DNA from: Marthasterias glacialis
Taxonomy: Eukaryota; Echinodermata; Asteroidea; Forcipulatida; Asteriidae
NCBI GenBank assembly: GCA_911728455.2
Contig: OU452229.1
Location: forward strand, 3,229,001 to 3,293,000
Direction: 5' to 3'
DNA length: 64,000 nt
Shown: positions 38,501 through 46,000 of the stretch, in pieces
Numbering within the stretch: position 1 is the first letter of the stretch
Layout of the letters: the number at the start of each line of letters is the position of its first letter
Program-made: the position numbers and the translations under genes
The notes under the pieces: generated by a model
Seen by the model: only the letters and a program-made list of their open reading frames with translations
What the model was told of the DNA's origin: nothing
Databases searched by the model: none

Positions 38501-39751
38501 TATGAGCACTTTATTAGCTTATTGTTATAATTTGTTTTCAAAAACAAGGTGATGTATGTTTTTTCCTCAATGACAAACGAAAGAAACAAACTGCCACATT
38601 TGTGTTAAATGAATATTTGACATTTAAAAGCCAACCATTTTTATTAAAAATTTGTTGATTTCATGACCAACAGAGTTGTCTAAGATTTTGTTGACCGCAG
38701 TGCTGAAGAACAATCTGAGCATTTAACCCTCCTACGGCCAGATTTGTGTCAAATCAATAATCACCATTTAAAAGCCATCAATTGTTATTTGAAATGTGTT
38801 GATTTCATGATGAACAGAGCTGTCTGAGGTTTTATGGACCATGGTGCTCAAGAACGGTCTGGGCATTCAACCCCTGTACGGCTCAGTCGTCATCTTTGGC
38901 ACATTCTTCGGCTTTGCGGAACTCACTGTCGGCATTCTACTCCTCATGGAAGGGCTGTCTGCCTTTCTGCACGCCCTCAGACTTCACTGGTGAGTTAAAA
39001 AAAACAAAAAGAAAACACGGTAAAGGGGACCTTGTTGCGTCCGTCACGTTAGCCGTTTTTCCCATGGTTGTAGCTTATTCTGAAGCACCTGAAACCAACC
39101 AAAAGTGTTTCAGCATGTGAATGGACATGCAGGCTTAATTGAGTTGATGTTTTGATGTTCATTTGATGTTTTTTAATTTTTGTTTTCAAATCGCCCTCAA
39201 AATTTCAGCAACATTGGACGGAAAAAAATCTACCTGCATTTTCTGTCCATCTTTTGAATGAAATTTGAGAGTGATTAAAAAACTAATCACCCTATTCAAC
39301 TCGAATTGTTCTCAGTATAAGCCCTTCACATGTTGGAACATTTTTGAGTAGTTTCAGGTACTTCAGGAACTTTGTAATCAGTAAGCTTTCAGAACAATAC
39401 TAATTTTTTAATAAAGTTTGATGAATACCAATCCTGTATTGTACCTTAAACCTTATGACTTTTGTTTTTCACTTTAACCTTGTGACTTTTTGTAATTTGA
39501 ACTGTACTTTTATCCGATATGGCATGTAGGTTTTCACAAGTTTCAGCTGAGAACATGCAGGTCGCAAAATTTAATTAGATTAATCGTTGTACAACTATTG
39601 TGTTGAGATTTTTTTCTAACCAGTCTCTTGTTTTTGTCTTTTTTTTTGTCTTGCCTGTAGGGTGGAATTCCAGAACAAGTTTTATACCGGCGAGGGGCGC
39701 GTCTTTCTACCTTTCTCTTTTGCTGTGATTCTTGAAGCTGAAGAAGAATGA
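17573..39751 (+). CDS. ATP6V0A: V-type H+-ATPase 116 kDa subunit a, paralogue 2 (complete)
   Basis: A complete 20-exon coding region of 2556 nt (851 residues plus TGA), within the family's usual size of about 830-850. The start [18 protein letters not shown] matches the family N-terminus and lies 9 nt after a CAG splice acceptor, so a 5' UTR intron is likely. Residues 1-400 form the cytosolic domain that contacts the stator and V1; residues from about 400 on form the membrane domain. The motif [14 protein letters not shown] in exon 18 carries the essential arginine (about residue 755), equivalent to the buried arginine of yeast Vph1. The protein ends AVILEAEEE. It is divergent from the minus-strand paralogue with 4.36 kb between the start codons. 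Exon sizes match that paralogue exactly (117, 79, 98, 129, 127, 83, 151, 140, 149, 119) or differ by one or two whole codons, so the pair arose by duplication of one intron-containing gene. Confidence 0.96.
19345..19632. mobile_element. MITE with TAGAYCGATCCATTAAGCCC-type ends
   Basis: The left end TAGATCGATCCATTAAGCCC and right end GGGCTTAATGGATCGGTCTA are inverted repeats; GACCAATCACAGC and GCTGTGATTTGTC match further in. Relatives lie at 21227-21688 (both ends) and 55502-55720 (left end clear). The copy at 19345 is inside an intron of V-ATPase paralogue 2. Confidence 0.75.
20461..20630 (+). repeat. About 170-bp interspersed repeat, copy B
   Basis: It begins ACTCTCCTGCCCAACTGGC and includes CACAGGAGACTGTGGAGACC and ATGGGGTTTCCACATAATG. 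It lies about 70 bp upstream of V-ATPase exon 4, with copies A, C and D elsewhere. Confidence 0.75.
21227..21688. mobile_element. Longer relative of the GATCCATTAAGCCCC MITE
   Basis: The left end is TAGACTAATCCATTAAGCCC and the right end GGGCTTAATTGATCGGTCTA. The right-hand interior (TCGGACTTTTGTC, CAAGGCTGTGATTGGTCAA) matches the 19345 element, while the centre is different and longer. It lies in the intron between V-ATPase exons 5 and 6. Confidence 0.65.
22095..22701. mobile_element. piggyBac-like MITE carrying a nested SINE (copy 3)
   Basis: It starts TTAA-CCAGTTG (22095) and ends CAACTGG-TTAA (22701). The left interior (TTGGCTTTGTCAAGTCAAGG, TTTGTGCCAGCG, ATCCCGTCAGG) matches copies at about 57.6-57.99 kb and 59975-60571. 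The right interior is displaced by a tRNA-derived SINE (about 22259-22680). TTAA at both ends fits a piggyBac-type target; the order of events (MITE first, SINE second) follows from the nesting. Confidence 0.7.
22259..22680 (-). repeat. tRNA-Leu-derived SINE
   Basis: On the minus strand the head has A box TGGCAGAGCCG (22660-22670), anticodon arm CCAGACTCAAGCTCTGG with anticodon CAA (22641-22643), a variable-arm-like segment and B box GGTTCGAGTCC (22601-22611). Leu(CAA) is therefore the likely parent. The acceptor ends do not pair. The body (AACACTTTTGTCCTTAAAC, GATGGGACGTAAAGCCG, AAAAGAACCCAGTGCA) is a widespread deuterostome SINE type as I recall. The 3' tail has TTATATAGCGCTTTATCAC in plus-strand reading. 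Confidence 0.75.
25086..25855. repeat. Two direct copies of a retroelement-like terminus with TA runs
   Basis: Copies at about 25086-25430 and 25577-25855 each begin with a TA microsatellite. They share GATGGCCTTAGCTTTCGATC, CAAACNGGACCTTC and TCAGAGGC, then diverge while keeping GATGACCAATCA and GGGATG motifs. Read on the minus strand the first block is CTGACGA or CTGAAGA, then a short hairpin, then GAAA, the layout of hammerhead-like motifs in Penelope-like retroelements. Both lie in the intron that paralogue 1 lacks. Confidence 0.55.
26557..27147. repeat. GC-rich minisatellite (GGCTCTGGCTTGGG) with higher-order period
   Basis: Units of 6, 12 and 18 bp built from GGCTCTGGCTTGGGYTCC fill nearly 600 bp of V-ATPase intron 10. 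A distinctive string, TTGCCCTGGCTCTGACTTGG, recurs at 26861 and 27102, showing a higher-order unit of about 241 bp. Open frames on both strands ([12 protein letters not shown] and PEPKPEP-like) come from the repeat and are not genes. Confidence 0.9.
27211..27615. repeat. 28-bp satellite, about 14.5 copies
   Basis: The unit is TTTGATGGTTTAATTCTGGG followed by TGACTCAG or TGACTTAG. Fourteen full units and a partial one run from 27211; one unit is 1 bp short. It is followed at once by a separate two-copy repeat. Confidence 0.93.
27612..27788. repeat. Two tandem copies of a unit of about 87 bp
   Basis: Both copies contain TTTAATGTGGATTACTTAAG, GTCAGAGTAAACCATATTC and TAAAAATCCATAAATGG. They are near-identical and abut the 28-bp satellite, whose TGATGGTTTAAT ending grades into them. 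The intron therefore holds three different tandem arrays in succession. Confidence 0.85.
27902..28056 (+). repeat. About 155-bp interspersed repeat, copy C
   Basis: Matches copies A, B and D (CACAGGAGACTGTGGAGGAC, CATGGGGTTTCC, GCACTTTGTGGCAGTCTGT). It is shorter than copy B at the left end. Confidence 0.75.
28369..39751 (+). CDS. ATP6V0A: V-ATPase a paralogue 2, exons 11-20 (membrane domain)
   Basis: Exons: 28369-28508, 29026-29174, 29961-30048, 30517-30635, 31092-31302, 32028-32141, 37192-37344, 37810-37927, 38818-38989 and 39661-39751. Hydrophobic segments are visible in every exon except 17. Exon 11 has [19 protein letters not shown] and exon 12 has [16 protein letters not shown]. Exon 14 has [17 protein letters not shown], exon 15 two long hydrophobic stretches, and exon 16 [17 protein letters not shown]. 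Exon 17 (RVSGNEDR to LQEDEK) is the acidic, poorly conserved cytoplasmic loop. Exon 18 carries [20 protein letters not shown] with the functional arginine. Exon 19 ends [14 protein letters not shown]. Exon 12 uses a splice acceptor embedded in a tandem repeat, and exon 19 is preceded by a decayed copy of its own start. Confidence 0.93.
28735..29025 (+). repeat. Seven-copy 42-bp array carrying a 3' splice site in every unit
   Basis: Units start at 28735, 28777, 28819, 28861, 28903, 28945 and 28987. Each has a branch-point-like TTCTAAT (one unit TTTTAAT) and a pyrimidine tract with AG, TTTTCCCTAG or TTTTCCTTAG. The last unit ends at 29025 with the genuine acceptor of V-ATPase exon 12, ATGTGG replacing the repeat's ATTCCC. 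The six upstream AGs end at about 28773, 28815, 28857, 28899, 28941 and 28983. Use of an upstream AG would read a stop after about three codons in most units (ATT CCC GAA TAA or TGA). Confidence 0.9.
30680..30965 (-). repeat. tRNA-derived SINE
   Basis: On the minus strand, GGTGGCATGGGTGGCGTGTG starts the tRNA-like head and B box GGTTCAATTCC lies at 30898-30908. The body includes GTTGGTTCTCTCTCTCC, CCGGTTTTCCTCCC and GGCTGTGCTCCGTGG. It lies in the intron between V-ATPase exons 14 and 15. Confidence 0.65.
31362..31504. repeat. Minisatellite with CCTAGGCACCAGTGTTC-type units
   Basis: About six degenerate units of roughly 24-26 bp contain CTAGGNACC and TGTTCTGTA variants. It lies directly after V-ATPase exon 15. 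A minus-strand open frame of repeated EHWCLG-like peptides is a by-product. Confidence 0.75.
31826..31968. mobile_element. Palindromic MITE, GGGAGACTTT ends (best copy)
   Basis: The ends GGGAGACTTT and AAAGTCTCCC are inverted, with GGCAGCAGACTTACCAGGT and ACCTGGTAAGTCTGCTGCC just inside. Other copies lie at 34814-34958, 35748-35890 and 63443-63582, all near 140-145 bp. The interior keeps GTGCGCATGCTCATAACTAC in the 31.8 and 63.4 kb copies. Confidence 0.8.
34814..34958. mobile_element. Palindromic MITE, GGGAGACTTT family (diverged copy)
   Basis: The arms GGTGGCAGCGTACAC and GTAAGTCTACTGCCACC are recognisable; the ends have decayed to GTAGACTTTT and AAGTCTCTC. Confidence 0.65.
35040..35728. 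mobile_element. Non-autonomous DNA element with subterminal TCTCGACTCAAAACC repeats
   Basis: The left end is a cluster of CCATCTCGACTCAAAACC variants (35046-35140). The right end is the inverted cluster, GGTTTTGAGTCGAGATGG variants (35615-35720). The interior is AT-rich without a trusted gene. Exact ends and target duplication could not be fixed, so the superfamily is open. Confidence 0.6.
35748..35890. mobile_element. Palindromic MITE, GGGAGACTTT family
   Basis: The inverted arms are TTGGAGACTTTGAAACAC and AAAGTCTCCAA, with GGTGGCAGCAGACTTA and AGTCTGCTGCCACC inside. It lies 20 bp from the right edge of the GAGTCGAGATGG element. Confidence 0.75.
38674..38737 (+). pseudogene. Decayed tandem copy of the start of V-ATPase exon 19
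   Basis: About 64 bp after an AACAG acceptor read [17 protein letters not shown] and then a stop (TAA). The real exon at 38818 reads [20 protein letters not shown]. The similarity continues upstream into the intron (GTTGATTTCATGA then AACAG, and CATTTAAAAGCC in both), so the duplicated unit is about 144 bp and tandem: roughly 38594-38737 and 38738-38881. The copy lacks the rest of the exon and has no donor, so it is not a usable alternative exon as it stands. Confidence 0.8.
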
Positions 39752-40367
39752 GCACCAACAGGAGTGAAGTAGATCGGATTTATTACGAGAAATTTATGGT
39801 TTATGACTAATAACTGATAAATGCGTAAACAAAGAGACTAAATGAAGAATTTAGATTATGACTTTTTGTTACAGTTACAGTAAATCTGCAGAAACATTCC
39901 CTAAAAGTTAATTATTTTTGCTTGCAATCTATTGTTTGCTAATTAAATTTGGACTGTGGCGATTACTTGTGTGTACTGTCCTTTCTCCATGCTTTCACTT
40001 GATAAATTCTCAAAACAAGATTTTAAATTTTTTTTTTTTAATTTTTCTGTTTTAAGGAAACGGACAGTGAAACTTGGTGCTCACTGGCAAGAAATCCAAG
40101 TAGAAGTTAATCAGTGATAACAACTATTCATCAGTGCCTTATTTTGCTGATTTTTTTTACAATGTTTGAAAAAAAAAATGTTTGTGTAACTAGTTGCATT
40201 CTATATGGCATGAACGTAAAACCAGCAAATGTTGTTGGGATGCAAATGCCTACCCACACCCCCCCCTATTTTGTTCCATTAGTGCTAGAACAAAACCTAT
40301 TGAAGAAAGCGCCATAGAACTGTGCAGCGCAGAAGCAAACAGCTGTTTATTGCTTTTGTCTTGTTAT

Positions 40368-40373
40368 AATAAA
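40368..40373 (+). terminator. Candidate polyadenylation signal of V-ATPase a paralogue 2
   Basis: This is the first AATAAA downstream of the TGA at 39749-39751. It would give a 3' UTR of about 0.6 kb. A second AATAAA lies at 40512. Which is used is not decidable here. Confidence 0.4.
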
Positions 40374-40769
40374 GTGCCCTCGTAAGAAAATAGGTGAAGT
40401 GCTCAGTTTGTGGATAGGCCTTATTTTTGACTGCAAGAGGGCGCCCTTTTGGGGTAGATTGGGAGTCTAACCATAGAAATAGTGTGGTAAACCAGATGCA
40501 GTTAGACCTCTAATAAAGTAGTTCATATACAACATTTTGTTTTTGTTTTTTTAACTGACAGTTTTACAATGTGATCAGTGTTAGATGTTTGCTTGGGAAA
40601 ACTTGTACTTTGAATGTTTTGAAATATTTTTGTACTTTCAAAATGGAGTTAGCAAATTGTGCCCTCTTGCTGTCCAAAATACGGCCTATAGTAATAATCG
40701 AAGGACCTGCTATTGTAACCCAACTCTATTGTACCGTTGTTGTTGGACTTCCGACTTTTCAGAGTAACA

Positions 40770-40884
40770 GGCTGTGTCAGAATTAGCAGCTCTGGCTGGG
40801 GCTGTTGCTAAGGGCAGCCTTAGCCTTAGCTTCAACGCATGTTAACATAGTGATCCAGCCGTAGCCGCTAATTCGGAAATAGCC
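40770..40884. mobile_element. 115-bp MITE, GGCTRTKTCNGAATTAGC ends
   Basis: The left end GGCTGTGTCAGAATTAGCAG pairs with the right end GCCGCTAATTCGGAAATAGCC. The interior contains runs of CTTAGCC and GCNGC. It is the same family as 15578-15714. Confidence 0.7.
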
Positions 40885-43082
40885 AATCTCATAGACCAAG
40901 TGCTATCTTGCCAATCATGGACCATTATTCCCTTTATGTACAAGTATGTATGTGGTTTTAGACAGATGGACATTGTCAATTTGCTTCAATTTGACTTAAA
41001 TTGGGACCATTTTCTTCAAACGTGGTTTATGACCTAAAGCCCCAGGAAAGGCGATTCAATAAGTAAGATGTGTTGCCACTTATTTCACTCTAAAATGAAA
41101 ACTTCAGGGTGATAATAGAGTCTGTCAAATTTGCCTCTGGATGGACATTGTCAATTTCCTGACATGCTTCAGGACTTAATTTGGCTCTGGGGTGTATTAA
41201 AAGGTCCTGTGTAAAAAGACACTCAACATTCCTTAGGCTCTAGATGCAGTAGAGAAATCAGGACCACTTTCTTTTATGCATATTTTATAACCATATTGCC
41301 CCATTGGTCACCTAGAAATAGCTCAAATAATGATCTCTGGCTCCAATGCCGTAGAGTTGCTTAACCCCTTGTACTACAGGCGAGTTCAGTCGACTTCCAT
41401 GGGAAGATCCGAAGTGCCAAACACCTTACGAGCACTGCTTTTTTTTTCTCCACAAGACGGTGTTTCAGTTTACAGATCACACCGAGGAAAGAAAGATCAA
41501 GAGCATTTTTTGACCTATCTCATTAAATTTTGAATTACATCAAAGGGAATTCAATAAATATGCTCTAAAATAAAATCGTTGGGGCGATAGTAGAGTTTGT
41601 AAAACTTGCCTCTAAATACCTGCATGCTGCTTTGTAAAGAATGCTTGGGCCACGTTGTTGAGTGGCCTAACAATTTGGTCACCAGCGGTCATGTTGAAGT
41701 ATTCCGGACTTCTGGATGTGCAGTCCTTGCCGTGATGGGTTCATACATTTTCTCGGCAACGAATCATTCGTATGTGTATTGTACATATGAATGTACCAAA
41801 CACTTTAAATTCTTTTTCTCGCGTAATTATGACATTTAAAAGAAAACGATTATTGCCAAATTTTATTTTATTATAAATGCTAGTTTTGATTTTTCCATAT
41901 CTTTTGAAGCTATATTAGATTTTCCTTGTATCCATTTTCTTTGATATATCTTTTGTAATTGTTTATGAAAATGTTTTGATTCAATAACAATGACAGAATA
42001 TCAGTAAAAAACAAGTTATATTGTCTTTCTGTTGCTTTAATATTCACTTTCAACATTTCAGTATCTACAGAAAGTTCATTCTTTACAACTAAAGTCAGAC
42101 ATCCCTTTTTAGAGAACTGGTTTGATAAGTGCTTCTTTTTTTAAATTGGTTGATGGAACCAAATTCAAAGATATTTTGTTACAAAATGAGGTCAGGTTGT
42201 AAGGTTGTGACCGTTGCGCATTCACTTTTGAATCGATGGATAAACACTCAAAGAACTAAAAAACAAGTTTTACTCACTTTTTCATGGAACAAATGCACAC
42301 AATAACAATTAATTTAGTGTTTTCATTTTAATGGACATCTGCTGTGCTTTAATAGTGTCAGCAATACTTTGTTGCTTCCACACAGCCTTCTCAACTACAT
42401 GTACAAAACTCACATTCCTAAAAACTCCCAGCCCTCTCATTAAGTAGTTGGAAAAGGTTGGCATTAAAAAACCCATCTGCCTAACAACAGGAAACCCCTT
42501 AGATAGTATCGGATCGGATGAGGAACTTGGCCAGAATTTCTATCACATTCACATCAAAGACAAAAATGTGCTTTTTCCCCCCAACAGTATATAGTTTGTT
42601 GGGCAGTGAAAAAAATTAATGTTTACTGTAATGTAGTAATGAGCAATGTCTATGTACAGTGACCAGTCGGGCAGATAATTGTTAACAGATCAACTTTCCA
42701 CAAATTAAACGGCTTTTACATGAAAAAACAACAACAAATGGAATACGAGTGTCAATGAAGTCTACACTCTTTTAGGACTATTTCAACAGCTTGAATCATA
42801 GCGGTTTCAGACAACTGCTTCAGTTACTTATTTGGAGTGGTAGAGGTGATGACTCTATATTCGTTGTTTTACAGTAGAGTTCTTTGGCAAGTCTACTTTG
42901 GTGGATCATTTCATGGGCTCCAGAGCACTGAGTCACTGGGTAAATTTGTCCCAACCACTGCTGTGAGTGTGAACGTCAACCGTCATGGCGATGGTAGTCG
43001 TCAAAGGTTATCAACTCAGCCACAACGGAGAAGGTTATCATAATCCTAACGGCCTGCAGCGTAACAAAACGATTGGCAGTGA

Positions 43083-46000
43083 TCATGTTCCAACTTGAGA
43101 TTCCATCACCCCGTCCATAACCTGCATTGACACACACACAACAATTCAAATCATCAAAACTTGCATTTATGGGTTGGGGGGTGCTAACAATACTTATGAG
43201 CAATGCGAGCTGACCACTTTTTCAAAACTAAACATGTTATTTTTAAAAGTATTAGAGGGAGAGCTTCCAAATGGAATTGAACTGTTTTTGGTGCAAACAA
43301 TACACTGAGAAGTCAACTTCTACTATCACAATATGACAATGGAACAGCTGAAAATTTTTAACCAAAAGTTTCACCCTTTGCATTTCATTTCCAAACCCCA
43401 CCTACAAGAAGCAAGGGCCCGCAATCGATCCCTTTTCATGTCTCAAACTTCTAGAGGCTGCTTAACTTCAAGAGGTTAGGCCGTGCCCTTATAATGGCTT
43501 TGGTAGTGACTATGGCCAGAACGACGAAAAATACTATTCTTCGACGTAGTCGTTGCAGCCAGCAGCCATAGCCGCAGTTGAAGTCGCTCGATTCGGACGT
43601 GGCATTACAAGCAAATGTCAAGGGAAAGACAAGTCACTCTCCCGCATTAGTTCAATGAAATACTTGATGAGCAACAACTTCTGCTTTAGTTCTTCTGGCA
43701 ATAAGAAAGAACACCAGCGAAAAAAGGGAAAAAAAGGTAAGAAGGTACAAGCTTTTGCTAACCTCTTGTGTCTCTTCATTGGTACACTGAATTGGCTGTT
43801 GGTCTGTATACTGAACGTCGGAGGTGATGAAGTTTGTCTGATCACCTGATAATCCTAAAACGTCCACATCATGTTCCCCTTCATCAGTGGCCTCTGAGGG
43901 TCTCTGTAGGTAGTCATGGTCGGCCATGGCATTGGTGGCAGTATTGTCCTACAAAAAAAAATAAGTTCATTATACGATAAAACAGTTGAATTAAAGCTTT
44001 TGTAACTAAAGTGAAGTTTCTGTAAAAACACTGGCCAAGTGTGCTGTGGGCTTACAAACTAACTAAGGTAGCCTGGCCGGCTACTCACAACTAAGCAATT
44101 TGTGTTTATTTTCCGTGACAATATCAAACAAAAATTACATGAACTAGTCCAAATTTATGCAGGCTTGCCAAATGTAGTTAGACTAGCCCTGGGGTCTGGT
44201 CGGGGAAGTAAATTGTGCAAGGCCTGCAAGTCTTATGCTTTTTGAAGGATCAAACTTGATGCGAAAAACAAAGCAACCCTCTCTATTTTTGATTTTTCTC
44301 GACCCACTGATTGGTCTATCTTAAGAAGAACAGGTGGCCAATCAATTCAAAGACAGATTCTACCAATGGAAATCACCTGCTTGTGATTCTTTCCCAGTGA
44401 CCGATTAAAGAAAACAGGTGGTGAACCAATCAAAGGCGAACATGTCAATGAAACCTTCCCCCGACTATGATCCTTCAAGGACAACTGATTGGCCAACATT
44501 ATGCAGAACGGGTTCTCAATCAATTAAAAAAATTAAAAATGCCATCAATGCAAACCCCAGGCCTGATGGTTGTTGAGGGCAAGGCAATTTTCCCCTAGGC
44601 AAAGGGCATCTCTATAATGAGGGAAATAAACAAATTGTACTGGAACATTTCAAGGAGGCATCAAGGCAACGAGCAGGGGCATGGAGGCAATTGCCTCTGT
44701 CAAGTACCAGCCCTGCAACCCACCTGCTCATGCTCCTCCTCCGATTGCTGAGTGGCTAATTGAAACACCAGCGGGGCCAGGGGAGTGTGCAATAGGCAGG
44801 TGCTCTCCTGCGACAACGGGTTTGCTGGATGAATGCATGCTGTGCGACCCTTGGTGCAAGGCGTGTACAGGACTTGTTGGGTGTCTTCAAGCACATCTGT
44901 TTACGTACACAGTTAAGGTTGGAATACAAAAACAAAATGGCACACAACCCCACTCCTGCTGGACAAGGGGTGGCTTTTATCATAAGAAAACATCAGCTCT
45001 TGGTGGGATTGAAGAAATAGCTGATCTTTTAAAGTACAGTACACTCATCTTCAGGATATCAAAATTTGATATGCTATACAACAGTTGTCACTTGAGGTGG
45101 GTCTTCTTAACTCTTCTATAGGTTCATACTTCAAGATGCCTCAAAATCTCCAATGTGCTGTGCACACAATGGTGAAGTAACCCATGCCACACTTTCCTGT
45201 CATTGTATTTGTATGTACGATCGATCAGTGCCACAAATTGCCACTGCAGAAATTGACCAAGGTTGAGAATTTGATCTCTGCCAACAGTAGCCCGCATTAC
45301 CACTCTCATAGGCTTTACTCTCTACATGAGCATGCATGTGCCTCAAAATGCCACTATTGTGGCAAAGTGAAGTACCGGGGGTGGTCGTCTCGAGAAACAT
45401 GCTGATAGTAAGAGGGTTAATAAAGGGTCACATTACCGGATCATGTAGAGGTCATATTTCATTTACAGAACTCTTGCCTTTATGGGTGGAAATAAATCAG
45501 AATGCTGCCATCTGTTTTAAGTGCTTGTTTACTGTAATGCGCAAACTAGATCACAACAATTATTCGGACCATAATTGGCCCTTCCAGTATTTATTCGGAT
45601 CGATCTGAGAAAGGATACGTTCCAAGCAGAAGCCAGTGACTGGAAGCCCAGGTCTCTCACACGACTTGTCCTGACTGCTGAACTTGCACCGGGGTGGGAT
45701 GCTGATCTTCTGGGGACCCGTGTAGCTTGGTGTGGCCTTGATGCGCCGGTTCTTGGAGCGTCGATGCAGCAAGGCCTCACTGCCGTGCCGACGGTGGTAT
45801 GACTGCATGGACTGGAGTTTGAGGATCTTGCGTTTTTCTTTGGGGCTGTTGAAACTGCCAAGGCTTGTACCTACAGGGAAAAAAAAAAGGAATATTATAG
45901 TTTGATCAGTTAATCAGGGCGCTCGCTACCAAGAAGATAATCCAGCAAATGTGTCCTAATCTAGGGAAATTGATAAGAATTTTGCAAAGGTTGCTGTCAA

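Larger units (their letters stand above)
39752..43082. other. Convergent intergenic region with both 3' UTRs
   Basis: V-ATPase paralogue 2 and KANSL2 end toward each other 3.3 kb apart. The region is AT-rich, with candidate poly(A) signals for the plus-strand gene at 40368 and 40512 and a MITE at 40770-40884. Diverged direct repeats lie around 41050-41140 and 41540-41620 (ATTCAATAA, CTCTAAAAT, GATAGTAGAGT). No further gene was recognised. Confidence 0.6.
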
